Below, one piece after another: positions 1-6,716 of a DNA stretch of 9,605 nt (its first letter is position 1; every line of letters begins with the position of its first letter). Both the position numbers and the translations under genes were made by a program. The notes under the pieces were generated by a model. That model was not told the DNA's origin, did no database searches, and saw only the letters and a program-made list of their open reading frames with translations. The stretch comes from FEN-1219 sp964457725. GTDB taxonomy: Bacteria; Pseudomonadota; Gammaproteobacteria; Steroidobacterales; Rariloculaceae. The stretch is from NCBI GenBank assembly GCA_964457725.1, contig CAYWGQ010000148.1:1-9605 (forward strand). The letters run 5' to 3'.

Positions 1-336
1 GGTGATGAAGTCCTCGTCGATCTCTCGGACTTCGAAGATCTGACCGGATTCTCGCGCTCGCGCGAGGAGATGCGGTTCTGGAGGTAAACCGCTTAACGCG
101 TCAAGAGGGATGCCTTGCAGTCCGGCCGCTCGAGCACGCTCGAATTCCCGGTTCCACTGCACGCTCTTTTCGAGCACGAGCAGCTTGGCAAGCTTCAGAC
201 TGTCAGTCCTGAGGCTCTCCTTAATTTCCTTCTTAGGGGCTTAGCGCTCCCTTAAGTCAGCAGGAATCTTTTGTCGGTAGTAGTAGACGCCGCCACGCTT
301 AAATAGCCGTGGTGGCCGAGGTCTTGCCTGCTTCAT
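1..336 (-). pseudogene. Tyrosine recombinase (phage/island integrase), N-terminal part, interrupted by in-frame stop, runs off window edge
   Basis: Reading the minus strand from the ATG at 336-334 gives MKQARPRPPRLFKRGG, then VYYYRQKIPADLRER, a TAA (243-241, codon 32), and in the same frame APKKEIKESLRTDSLKLAKLL and on, with no further stop to base 1 (80 more codons). The pattern RLFKRGGVYYYR..IPADLR...KKEI..SL.T..L..AK is the N-terminal DUF6538 (SAM-like, core-binding side) segment of tyrosine site-specific recombinases found on genomic islands and prophages. The catalytic domain (R..H-x-x-R..Y) would lie left of the window. Homologues usually carry a residue such as Tyr where the TAA falls, so a single substitution (TAT/TAC to TAA) would explain it. 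The gene starts 120 bp from the tRNA-Ser 3' end and reads away from it, as integrases at tRNA sites do. Base composition is visibly less G+C-rich than the rest. Seen: frame and motif. Inferred: inactivation; a sequencing error or later re-initiation is possible. Confidence 0.8.
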
Positions 337-357
337 GAAACGCCTCTTTCCACCAGC

Positions 358-377
358 GGTGTACCGACTGGTGTACC
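358..377. repeat. Direct repeat GGTGTACC x2, candidate recombinase arm-type site
   Basis: Two identical GGTGTACC octamers lie at 358-365 and 370-377, 12 bp apart start to start (about one helical turn). They are just upstream of the integrase start and between it and the tRNA. Tyrosine recombinases and their excisionases often bind short directly repeated sites in this interval. The repeat is seen; its role is inferred. Confidence 0.4.
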
Positions 378-415
378 AGGTCAGTGTCCCAAGGAAGCAG
401 CGTAACCCTAGGATT

Positions 416-442
416 TGCCTGAAAGCTGTGATGCGTCAGGCA
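416..442. repeat. 7-bp inverted repeat between tRNA-Ser and integrase
   Basis: TGCCTGA (416-422) and TCAGGCA (436-442) are perfect inverted arms around a 13-base loop, 14 bp from the encoded CCA end of the tRNA. There is no T-run on either side, so it is a poor intrinsic terminator. It could form a hairpin at the tRNA 3' trailer or serve as a protein site at the island junction. A 7-bp match may also be chance. Confidence 0.3.
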
Positions 443-454
443 TTTGGGAGTTGG

Positions 455-546
<92 letters not shown>

Positions 547-553
547 GCGCGCA

Positions 554-582
554 AATCTATCATCTGCCGCCGGGACCGGGAA
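554..582 (-). promoter_or_regulatory. Weak candidate promoter for tRNA-Ser
   Basis: On the minus strand, TTCCCG (582-577) and TAGATT (559-554) are separated by 17 bases. A GC-rich discriminator (GCGCGC) then leads into the tRNA 5' end 7 bases later. GC-rich discriminators are typical of stringently controlled stable-RNA promoters. The -35 match is poor and the leader would be almost absent. Read-through from the fluoride channel gene 75 bp upstream is an alternative. Confidence 0.25.
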
Positions 583-620
583 GCCGATTGCAACGACGCG
601 CGGAATAGCGTAGGCGCCGC

Positions 621-1007
621 TCAGAGCCGCTGCAGCGCAACGGCTCCCGCGTGGCCGGCATACACAGCCGCGAGGCACGCAACAACGGAGCCGAGCACGT
701 TCGCGGCCGCGAGCGCCCAGCCGCCCGCGCGCGCGAGCTGCAGCGTTTCCAGGCTGAACGACGAGAACGTCGTGAACCCTCCGAGCAGCCCGATCATCAC
801 GAACGCACGGACATCCCCTTGCAGCAGCATTCGGCCGTCCGGCGCGGCGAGGCCCGCCAGGAAGCCGATCAGCAGCGACCCGGAGACGTTCACGAGCAGC
901 GTGCCCCACGGAAACCCGATGCCGAGCCAGCGCGCGGCGAGCGTGCCGCAGCCGTGGCGTGCGACGCCGCCCAACGCGCTGCCGAGCGCGACCCACAGAT
1001 AGCTCAT
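621..1007 (-). CDS. crcB: Fluoride ion channel FluC/CrcB
   Basis: This 128-residue protein is the usual size of a FluC subunit, a small four-helix inner-membrane protein that works as an antiparallel dimer and lets fluoride leave the cytoplasm. Family signatures are present: an N-terminal GGVARHG (13-19), GTLLVNVSGSLLIGF with the pore-lining Asn at residue 40, and GLLGGFTTFSSFSLE (73-87) containing the two phenylalanines (81 and 84) expected along the fluoride path. Four hydrophobic segments can be followed. The chosen ATG (1007-1005) gives MSYLWVALGSALGG, the canonical start, and overlaps the stop of the upstream transporter gene as ATGA, so translation is probably coupled. Longer upstream reading in this frame has no family resemblance. 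No fluoride riboswitch is visible upstream of the pair. Confidence 0.93.
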   Translation of the reverse strand: MSYLWVALGSALGGVARHGCGTLAARWLGIGFPWGTLLVNVSGSLLIGFLAGLAAPDGRMLLQGDVRAFVMIGLLGGFTTFSSFSLETLQLARAGGWALAAANVLGSVVACLAAVYAGHAGAVALQRL

Positions 1008-2212
1008 GCGGGCGCCTGCGTGCGGAGCTCGCCCGCGGCGTACAGCGCTCCCGCCACCGCGATCGCGACCGCGGTGATCGCGGCGCCGAGCGCGAAGGTC
1101 GCGGACGAGCCGTAGCGGTCCCAGACGACGCCGGCGAGCACGCTCGCGGCGAGCAGCACGACGCCCGTCACCAGATTGAACAGGCCGAACGCGGTGCCGC
1201 GATGCGTCTCGTCGGTCGTATCCGCGACCAGCGCGGCGAAGAGGCCTTGCGTGAGGCCCATGTGCAGCCCCCAGATCGCGATGCCGACCATCGCGAGCAC
1301 GACCGAGTCGCTCGCCGCGAGCAGCAGGTCGGCGCCGATCAGCAGCACCGCGCCGGCGGCGAGCACGCCCCAACGGTCCAGGCGATCGGACATTGCGCCC
1401 GCCGGATACGCCGAGAGCGCGTAGCTCACGTTCATCACGACCAGCACGAGCGGGACGTAGGCGGCCGCGAGCCCGGTCTCGGACGCTTTCAGAATCAGGA
1501 ACGCCTCGCTGAAGCGCGCGAGCGTGAAGAGCGCGACGATCACGAGCAGCCACCAGTAGCCGCGGCCGAACGTGCGGAGCGCCGCGCCGAACGACGAGGC
1601 GCCGGCGAGACGACGCTGCTCGGCGCCCGCAGCCGCGCGGTCGGGCTCCTGGACGAACAGGAGCAGCACGATCATCGAGATCCCGGCCGGGATCACGGCG
1701 AGCCAGAACACTGCGCGGAAGCTGTCCGCGGTCGCCGCCATCAGCACGATCGCGAGCAGCGGACCCGCGACCGCGCCGATCGTGTCGAGCGACTGGCGCA
1801 GCCCGAAGCTCGCACCGCGCAGCTCGGGCGGCGCGAGCTCGGAAATCAACGCGTCCCGCGGCGCGCCGCGGATGCCCTTGCCGACCCGGTCGGTGAAGCG
1901 TGCGGCGTACACCCAGGCCGCGGTCGGCGCGAGCGCGAAGAACGGCTTCGTCACGGCGGCGAGGCCGTAGCCGAGGACCGTCAGGAGCTTCCGCTTGCCG
2001 AGCCGGTCGCTCAACGCGCCGGAGAAGAGCTTCGTGATCGACGCGGTCGCCTCGCTGACGCCTTCGAGCCAGCCGACGGCCGTCACGCTGGCGCCGAGCA
2101 CGCTGACGAGAAACACGGGCAAGAGCGCGTGGATCATCTCCGAGGAGACGTCCATGAAGAGGCTCACGATGCCGAGCGCCCAGATGCCGGGCGGAATCGC
2201 TCGCCGGCTCAC
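1004..2212 (-). CDS. Major facilitator superfamily (MFS) transporter
   Basis: A 402-residue protein with about 12 hydrophobic segments, so an inner-membrane secondary transporter. The MFS motif A region appears as GALSDRLGKRK (about 65-75) and is echoed in the second half as GAMSDRLDRWG. The stretch FTDRVGKGIRGAPRDAL (about 106-122) followed by FGLRQSLDTIGAVAGPLLA marks the MFS subgroup often annotated only as 'MFS transporter' or drug-resistance-like permease. The substrate cannot be read from the sequence. The start is uncertain: GTG at 2212 (VSRRAIPPGIWALG) begins just before helix 1 with a GGCGGG about 9 bases upstream. The frame is open further upstream, but that part is arginine-rich, non-family and overlaps the divergent gene. 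The stop overlaps the ATG of the fluoride channel by 4 bases, making one transcription unit. Confidence 0.88.
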   Translation of the reverse strand: MSRRAIPPGIWALGIVSLFMDVSSEMIHALLPVFLVSVLGASVTAVGWLEGVSEATASITKLFSGALSDRLGKRKLLTVLGYGLAAVTKPFFALAPTAAWVYAARFTDRVGKGIRGAPRDALISELAPPELRGASFGLRQSLDTIGAVAGPLLAIVLMAATADSFRAVFWLAVIPAGISMIVLLLFVQEPDRAAAGAEQRRLAGASSFGAALRTFGRGYWWLLVIVALFTLARFSEAFLILKASETGLAAAYVPLVLVVMNVSYALSAYPAGAMSDRLDRWGVLAAGAVLLIGADLLLAASDSVVLAMVGIAIWGLHMGLTQGLFAALVADTTDETHRGTAFGLFNLVTGVVLLAASVLAGVVWDRYGSSATFALGAAITAVAIAVAGALYAAGELRTQAPA

Positions 2213-2269
2213 GCGGCCGCCCGCCAGTGACCGCTCATCGTGTCGTCTGCGCTCGTCATAGAGCGGCGT

Positions 2270-2298
2270 ACTCTGCGTTCGCCGGAGCGCGCCGTCAA
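2270..2298 (-). promoter_or_regulatory. Candidate sigma-70 promoter for the MFS-fluC unit
   Basis: On the minus strand TTGACG (2298-2293, 5 of 6 to the -35 consensus) is followed after 17 bases by CAGAGT (2275-2270, 3 of 6 to the -10). It sits about 60 bp upstream of the GTG start, in the divergent intergenic region. The -35 is good for such GC-rich DNA but the -10 is weak. Prediction only. Confidence 0.35.
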
Positions 2299-2326
2299 CG
2301 CGCCCGCCGCGCGCCCGCCGGCGGCT

Positions 2327-2355
2327 TTGCCGCGGACGGAGCGCGGCGGTACCCT
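2327..2355 (+). promoter_or_regulatory. Weak candidate promoter for the FAD dehydrogenase operon
   Basis: TTGCCG (2327-2332) and TACCCT (2350-2355) are separated by 17 bases, 50 bp upstream of the ATG. Both hexamers match the sigma-70 consensus only in part. It would be divergent from, and about 30 bp away from, the candidate promoter of the MFS gene. The rest of the 193-bp divergent interval holds only GC-rich short repeats (GCGCCCGCC twice near 2300-2320). Confidence 0.28.
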
Positions 2356-2405
2356 GCCGGTCCCTACGGAGGTTCGTCAGTGCTTCGAGACGGAGACCGT
2401 TGCCG

Positions 2406-3821
2406 ATGAGCGCCGCAGCGGCGCTCGAGCGCATCGCCGCGATCGTCGGCCCGGCGGGCGTCGTCGACCCCGCATCCGCGGCGGCGCTCCTGACCGACGA
2501 GCGCGGCCTCTATCGCGGCGCGGCCGCGCTCGTCGTGCGGCCCGCGACGGTCGAGGAGTGCGCCGCGATCGTCCGCGTCTGCGCCGAGGCGCGGCTCGGT
2601 GTCGTGCCGCAGGGCGGCAACACGGGCTACTGCGGCGGCGCGACGCCGCTCGACGGCGAGCGGCAGGTGCTGCTGTCGCTGTCGCGGCTGAACCGCGTCC
2701 GTGCGGTCGATCCGGTCGGCTTCACAATGACGGCGGAGGCGGGCGTCGTGCTCGCGAACGCGCAGGCCGAGGCGCAAGCGCACGGGCTGCTCTTCCCGCT
2801 CAGCATGGGGTCGGAAGGCTCGTGTCAGATCGGTGGCAACCTCGCGACGAACGCGGGCGGCATCGCGGTGCTCCGCTACGGGACGATGCGCGATCTCGTG
2901 CTCGGGCTCGAGGTCGTGCTGCCGAACGGCGAGATCCTGTCGGAGCTCTCCGGCTTGAGGAAGAACAACACGGGCTACGACCTGAAGTCGCTGTTCGTCG
3001 GCTCCGAGGGCACGCTCGGCGTGATCACGGCGGCGGTGCTGAAGCTCTTTCCCGAGCCGCACGCGCGTCAGACCGCGTGGCTCGCCGCGCCGAGCGCCGG
3101 CGCGGTTTGCCGGTTGCTCGCGCGCGCCCGGCGCGCGAGCGGCGATCGGGTCGTATCGGCCGAGTACGTCTCGCGGCAATCGCTCGAGCTCGTGCTCGCG
3201 CACGTCGAAGGCGCGCGCGATCCGCTCGGCGAGCCGCATCCGCACTATCTGCTCCTCGAGCTCGCCGGCGCGGACGAGGAGGCGGCGCTCGCCGAGCAGC
3301 TCGAGCGCGTGCTCGCGGAAGGCTTCGAAAGCGGCGAGATCTCGGACGGCGTGATCGCGCAATCGGGCGCGCAGCGCGCGGCGCTCTGGCTGCTGCGCGA
3401 GCGCGTGCCGGAGGCCGAGCGGCGCACCGGCGGCTCGATCAAGCACGACGTCTCGGTCGGCATCGCCGACATCGAGACGTTCCTCGATCGCGCGGAGCCC
3501 GAGCTCCGGCGCATCGCGCCGTTCCGGCTCTCGGTGTTCGGTCACGTCGGCGACGGCAACCTGCACTACAACCTGCTGCCGCCCGAAGGGCAGGGCAGCG
3601 ACGAGTTTCGCGAGCGGTCGGGCGACGCGTTGACGCGCGCAGTGCACGACGTCGCCGCGGCTCTCGGCGGCAGCTTCAGCGCCGAGCACGGCGTCGGAAT
3701 CCTGAAGCGCGCGGAGCTCGAGCGCTATCGATCGCCGCAAGCGCTCGCGGCGATGCGGGCCGTGAAGCGCGCGCTCGATCCCCACGGGATCATGAACCCC
3801 GGTAAGCTCGTCGATCCCTGA
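2406..3821 (+). CDS. FAD-linked D-2-hydroxyacid dehydrogenase (D-2-hydroxyglutarate dehydrogenase/GlcD family)
   Basis: A 471-residue soluble flavoprotein of the vanillyl-alcohol-oxidase fold, normal length for the family. The N-terminal FAD-binding domain shows PQGGNTG (68-74), MGSEGSCQIGGNLATNAGG (about 134-152), RKNNTGYDLK (185-194) and GSEGTLG (199-205). The C-terminal substrate domain has GHVGDGNLHYN (379-389) and AEHGVG (426-431). The spacing His380-x6-His387...Glu427 matches the metal-binding His/His/Glu set of D-2-hydroxyglutarate and related dehydrogenases. These enzymes oxidise a D-2-hydroxyacid to the 2-oxoacid, passing electrons to quinone or an ETF. D-lactate or glycolate dehydrogenase activity cannot be excluded. 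The start is ATG 2406 with GGAGA at 2392-2396, 9 bases upstream; a TTG two codons earlier is less likely. A MetE-like gene follows 23 bp later, suggesting an operon. Confidence 0.92.
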   Translation: MSAAAALERIAAIVGPAGVVDPASAAALLTDERGLYRGAAALVVRPATVEECAAIVRVCAEARLGVVPQGGNTGYCGGATPLDGERQVLLSLSRLNRVRAVDPVGFTMTAEAGVVLANAQAEAQAHGLLFPLSMGSEGSCQIGGNLATNAGGIAVLRYGTMRDLVLGLEVVLPNGEILSELSGLRKNNTGYDLKSLFVGSEGTLGVITAAVLKLFPEPHARQTAWLAAPSAGAVCRLLARARRASGDRVVSAEYVSRQSLELVLAHVEGARDPLGEPHPHYLLLELAGADEEAALAEQLERVLAEGFESGEISDGVIAQSGAQRAALWLLRERVPEAERRTGGSIKHDVSVGIADIETFLDRAEPELRRIAPFRLSVFGHVGDGNLHYNLLPPEGQGSDEFRERSGDALTRAVHDVAAALGGSFSAEHGVGILKRAELERYRSPQALAAMRAVKRALDPHGIMNPGKLVDP

Positions 3822-3844
3822 CGCGCCGGGCGAGGCGAGACGCG

Positions 3845-4987
3845 ATGAAGCGGAGCACCGACCGCATCCTGACGACGCACGTCGGCAGCTTGCCGCGCCC
3901 GGCCGACCTCGTCGAGCTGCTATATAAGAAGGAGAACGGCGAGCCGTACGATCCGAGCGCGCTCGAGGCGGCCGCCGCCCGCGCGGTCGACGCGGCGGTC
4001 GCACGGCAAGTCGCAATCGGCATCGACGTCGTCAGCGACGGCGAGATGAGCAAGGTCGGCTACTCGACGTACGTGAAGGACCGGCTGTCCGGCTTCGCCG
4101 GTCATCATCCGCGGCCGCCGCATCTCGATCTCGCGCCGCATCCGGACCTTCGCGAGGCGATGATGCGGATGGTCGGCAAGCAGACCTTCAAGCGCGCGGC
4201 TTGCGTCGGTCCGATCGAGCTCGTCGACCGCGAAGCGATGGCGCAGGACCTCGCCCACCTCGGAGCCGCCGTCGACAACCACCGGCCGATCGAAGCCTTC
4301 ATGAACGCCGCGTCGCCGGGCGTGATCTCCTCGTTCCAGTCGAACCGCTACTACCCGACGCACGAGGCCTACGTCGACGCGATCGCAACCGCGATGCAGG
4401 CCGAGTACGAGGCGATCGCCGCCGCGGGCTTCGTGCTCCAGCTCGACTGCCCGGACGTTGCGATGGCGAGGCATACCGGCTTCCAGGAGCTGACGGAAGA
4501 CGAGTTCCTGCGCCGTGCGGAGCTGCACGTCGAGGCGCTGAATCACGCGACGCGCAACATCCCCGCCGAGGCGATGCGGATGCACGTCTGCTGGGGCAAC
4601 TACGAGGGGCCGCACGATCACGACATTCCGCTCGCGAAGATCCTGCCGGTCGTGCTGAAGGCGAGACCGCAGGCGATCCTGTTCGAGGCCGCGAATCCGC
4701 GCCATCGCCACGAGTGGACCGTCTGGCGGGACGCGAAGCTGCCGGACGACAAGGTGCTCGTCCCCGGCTGCCTGATGTCGACGACGAACTACGTCGAGCA
4801 TCCGGAGCTGATCGCGCAGCAGATCTGCCAGTTTGCGGACATCGTCGGCCGCGAGCGCGTGATCGCGGGCGCCGACTGCGGGTTCGGCACGTTCGCGGGG
4901 CTTTGGCGGGTCGCGCCGGACGTCGCGTACAAGAAGCTCGCGGCGCTCGTCGAAGGCGCCGCGATCGCGTCCCGGCGGCTCTGGTAG
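3845..4987 (+). CDS. Cobalamin-independent methionine synthase II family protein (MetE C-domain-like zinc methyl/alkyl transferase)
   Basis: A 380-residue TIM-barrel protein resembling only the C-terminal catalytic half of MetE. The start RILTTHVGSLPRP (8-20) is the family N-terminal motif, and GIDVVSDGEMSK (59-70) follows. Candidate zinc ligands are His247 and Cys249 (MHVCWGN), Glu281 (LFEAAN) and Cys345 (GADCGFGTF), the same H-x-C...E...C order as MetE. The N-terminal MetE domain is absent, so it is not a standard stand-alone folate-dependent methionine synthase. Relatives of this length include single-domain methyl transferases and the epoxyalkane:coenzyme M transferase (2-hydroxypropyl-CoM lyase) group, and the thiol substrate is unknown here. 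GAGG at 3832-3835 precedes the ATG by 9 bases. It follows the FAD dehydrogenase gene by 23 bp, so the two are probably co-transcribed, which hints at a shared catabolic route. Confidence 0.88.
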   Translation: MKRSTDRILTTHVGSLPRPADLVELLYKKENGEPYDPSALEAAAARAVDAAVARQVAIGIDVVSDGEMSKVGYSTYVKDRLSGFAGHHPRPPHLDLAPHPDLREAMMRMVGKQTFKRAACVGPIELVDREAMAQDLAHLGAAVDNHRPIEAFMNAASPGVISSFQSNRYYPTHEAYVDAIATAMQAEYEAIAAAGFVLQLDCPDVAMARHTGFQELTEDEFLRRAELHVEALNHATRNIPAEAMRMHVCWGNYEGPHDHDIPLAKILPVVLKARPQAILFEAANPRHRHEWTVWRDAKLPDDKVLVPGCLMSTTNYVEHPELIAQQICQFADIVGRERVIAGADCGFGTFAGLWRVAPDVAYKKLAALVEGAAIASRRLW

Positions 4988-5051
4988 GCGCCCGCCACGC
5001 GGCGAAGCTGTGATCCGCATCCTACGGCCGCCCGGCCGCGGTGGCCGATAC

Positions 5052-5080
5052 TGGCCGCTCGACTGCCCGGGGAGCGGCCA
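5052..5080 (+). promoter_or_regulatory. Perfect 9-bp hairpin enclosing the ribosome binding site of the DUF2799 lipoprotein gene
   Basis: TGGCCGCTC (5052-5060) and GAGCGGCCA (5072-5080) are perfect inverted arms with an 11-base loop (5061-5071). The ribosome binding site GGGGAG (5069-5074) lies half in the loop and half in the 3' arm, and the ATG is at 5083. If the mRNA folds this way the site would be partly hidden. Alternatively it is a residual terminator of the preceding operon; no T-run follows, which argues against that. Confidence 0.5.
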
Positions 5081-5082
5081 TT

Positions 5083-5706
5083 ATGTTCGCCAGGAAGGTT
5101 TTGTTGCCGATCGCCGCGCTCGCGCTCGGCGGCTGCGCCGGTATGAGCGAGCAAGCCTGTCTCGTCGCCGACTGGCAGACGGTCGGCTTCGAGGACGGCG
5201 CGGCCGGCAGACCGGAGAGCACGATCGGCAGTCACCGCCAGGCGTGCAGCCGGCACGGCGTCGCGCCCGACCTCGAGGAATATCGCGTCGGCCACGCCGC
5301 GGGCGTGGAAACCTACTGCCGCGCGAGCCGCGGCTTCGAAGCGGGACGGAGCGGCGCGTATTACTACGGCGTCTGCCCGGCGCCGCTCGAGCCGGACTTT
5401 CTCGCCGGCTACCACTCGGGCCGCAAGCTCTACGAGCTCGAGTCGAACCTCCGCAGCATCGACGCGCGCATCGCGAGCAACGAGCGCGCGCGCGAGAACA
5501 TCAAGCGCGAGCTCGCCGACATCGCGGCGGAGAGCGCCGCGAGCGACACGACGGCCGAGCGCCGCGTCGAGCTCGTTGCGCGGGCCGCAGACCTCGGCCG
5601 TCGGCACGGCGAGCTCGGCGCGGAGAACGACCGGCTGCGCGAAGAGCGCGTCGTGCACGAGCTCGAGCTCAGGGACTACCAGCAGACGCTCGCGTTCGGG
5701 TTTTAG
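5083..5706 (+). CDS. DUF2799 family lipoprotein with C-terminal coiled coil
   Basis: The 207-residue product begins with a lipoprotein signal peptide, MFARKVLLPIAALALGGC, with the lipobox LGGC and lipidated Cys18, so it should be anchored in the envelope and face the periplasm. The segment after it (DWQTVGFEDGAAGR at 30-43, then EEYRVGHAAGVETYC, RGFEAGRSGAYYYGVCP and FLAGYHSGRK) has the recurring G-x-x-(D/A)G pattern and paired cysteines (26, 55, 79, 98) of DUF2799, a proteobacterial family without an assigned function. Residues about 113-200 are charged and heptad-like (SNLRSIDARIASNERARENIKREL...), a probable coiled coil. The ATG at 5083 was chosen because it starts the signal peptide and has GGGGAG 8 bases upstream; a GTG 14 codons earlier would spoil the signal. 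The TAG stop interlocks with the stop of the convergent gene. Confidence 0.82.
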   Translation: MFARKVLLPIAALALGGCAGMSEQACLVADWQTVGFEDGAAGRPESTIGSHRQACSRHGVAPDLEEYRVGHAAGVETYCRASRGFEAGRSGAYYYGVCPAPLEPDFLAGYHSGRKLYELESNLRSIDARIASNERARENIKRELADIAAESAASDTTAERRVELVARAADLGRRHGELGAENDRLREERVVHELELRDYQQTLAFGF

Positions 5707-6716
5707 CTCGGCGAGCCCACGACGTCGCGATAGTGCGCGGCGGCGACGTCCGGATGCGAGCGTAGGCGAATCTTTAGATAGTTGTCGCCGAACGTCCGGA
5801 AGATCGGATCCGCCGGATCGGTGCTCTCGCCGCCCGGCGCTTCCGCGGCGAGCGCGGGCGGCAGCGCGATCGGCTCGAACACCGACTCGAGCCGCGGATG
5901 GAAGAAGTACGCGATCGACAGCCGCTCGGTGCCGGCGGGCGGGCTCTGCACCCGGTGCTTCGTCGCGCGCAGGTAGCCCGCGGTCGCCCGCTGCAGCATC
6001 TCGCCGAGATTCATCACGTACGTGCCGGGCTTCGGTTCCGCGTCGATCAGCCGCTCGCCGAGCTGCACCTGCAGGCCGCCGACGTCGTCCTGCAGCACGA
6101 ACGAGACGAGGCCCGAGTCGTGGTGCATGCCGACCCCCTGGTCCGCCGCGGCGTCCTCGGGCTGCGCCGGATAGCGCATGATCTTCAGGTGCGGGTCGCC
6201 GCGCGGCAGCACGAAGCGGTCGAAGTGCTCGAGCGGCTGGCCGAGCCCGAGCGCGAGCGCGCGCAGCACCGCGAGGCCGACGCGGTCCATCGCCGCCATC
6301 CACGCGAGCACGGTCGTCCGCAGCGCGGGCAATGCCGGGGGCCATTGATTCGGGCCGCGCAGCCGGCGCCACGGCGGATCGCCCGGGGCGACGGGCTCCG
6401 CGTCCTCCTCGGGACCGACGTCGAGCTGCTCGCGCCAGTCGGTCGCGCCCTTCGTTCGCTCGCCCCCGAGAACGGTGTAGCCGCGAAAGTGCGGCGAGCG
6501 CGCGATCGCGAGCGCGCGGCGATCGGCCTCCGGCAGCGCGAAGAAGTCGCGCGCGGCGGCCATCACGGCCGCGTCGAGCTCGGCCGGCACGCCGTGGCCC
6601 GCGAGATAGCAGAAGCCGGGCCCGTGGCACGCTTCGCGAAGCGCGTCGACGAAGCGGCGCGCCGCGGCGCTCCGCGGGTCGGCGAGAAAAGCCTGCATGT
6701 CGAGCACGGGCAACAT
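5703..6716 (-). CDS. 2-oxoglutarate/Fe(II)-dependent dioxygenase, isopenicillin N synthase family
   Basis: A 337-residue soluble protein, typical length for the family. The N-terminal DIOX_N-type domain contains PVLDMQAFL (3-11) and GFCYLAGHGVP (34-44), and the C-terminal half carries the double-stranded beta-helix. The iron ligands are visible: His198-x-Asp200 in GMHHDSG and His254 in TKHRV; Arg265-x-Ser267 (ERLSIAYFF) is the 2-oxoglutarate carboxylate clamp. Such enzymes couple 2-oxoglutarate decarboxylation and O2 to hydroxylation or desaturation of a small molecule. The substrate is unknown: bacterial members of this group are mostly uncharacterised, and no antibiotic synthesis genes are nearby. 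The start is ATG 6716 (MLPVLDM). No clear ribosome binding site precedes it, and a -10-like CAGAAT lies only 7 bases upstream, so a leaderless transcript is possible. The TAA overlaps the stop of the converging lipoprotein gene. Confidence 0.9.
   Translation of the reverse strand: MLPVLDMQAFLADPRSAAARRFVDALREACHGPGFCYLAGHGVPAELDAAVMAAARDFFALPEADRRALAIARSPHFRGYTVLGGERTKGATDWREQLDVGPEEDAEPVAPGDPPWRRLRGPNQWPPALPALRTTVLAWMAAMDRVGLAVLRALALGLGQPLEHFDRFVLPRGDPHLKIMRYPAQPEDAAADQGVGMHHDSGLVSFVLQDDVGGLQVQLGERLIDAEPKPGTYVMNLGEMLQRATAGYLRATKHRVQSPPAGTERLSIAYFFHPRLESVFEPIALPPALAAEAPGGESTDPADPIFRTFGDNYLKIRLRSHPDVAAAHYRDVVGSPS

Noticed and set aside
1..87. Plus-strand frame ending in TAA at 85-87, a possible C-terminus of a gene entering from the left
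   Set aside because: The opposite strand carries the integrase frame with recognisable family motif, and the 28-residue plus-strand product matches nothing I know.
2300..2326. GCGCCCGCC repeats in the divergent intergenic region
   Set aside because: Short GC-only repeats are expected by composition here; no operator-like symmetry beyond CCGCCGGCGG.
2213..2400. Fluoride riboswitch upstream of the MFS-crcB unit
   Set aside because: I looked for the conserved GG-GATGG-type start and pseudoknot pattern on the minus strand and did not find it.
3921..3938. TATATAAG followed by AAGGAG, resembling a promoter or ribosome binding site
   Set aside because: It lies inside the MetE-like gene and encodes LLYKKE in the correct frame; no start codon in a useful frame with a family match follows.
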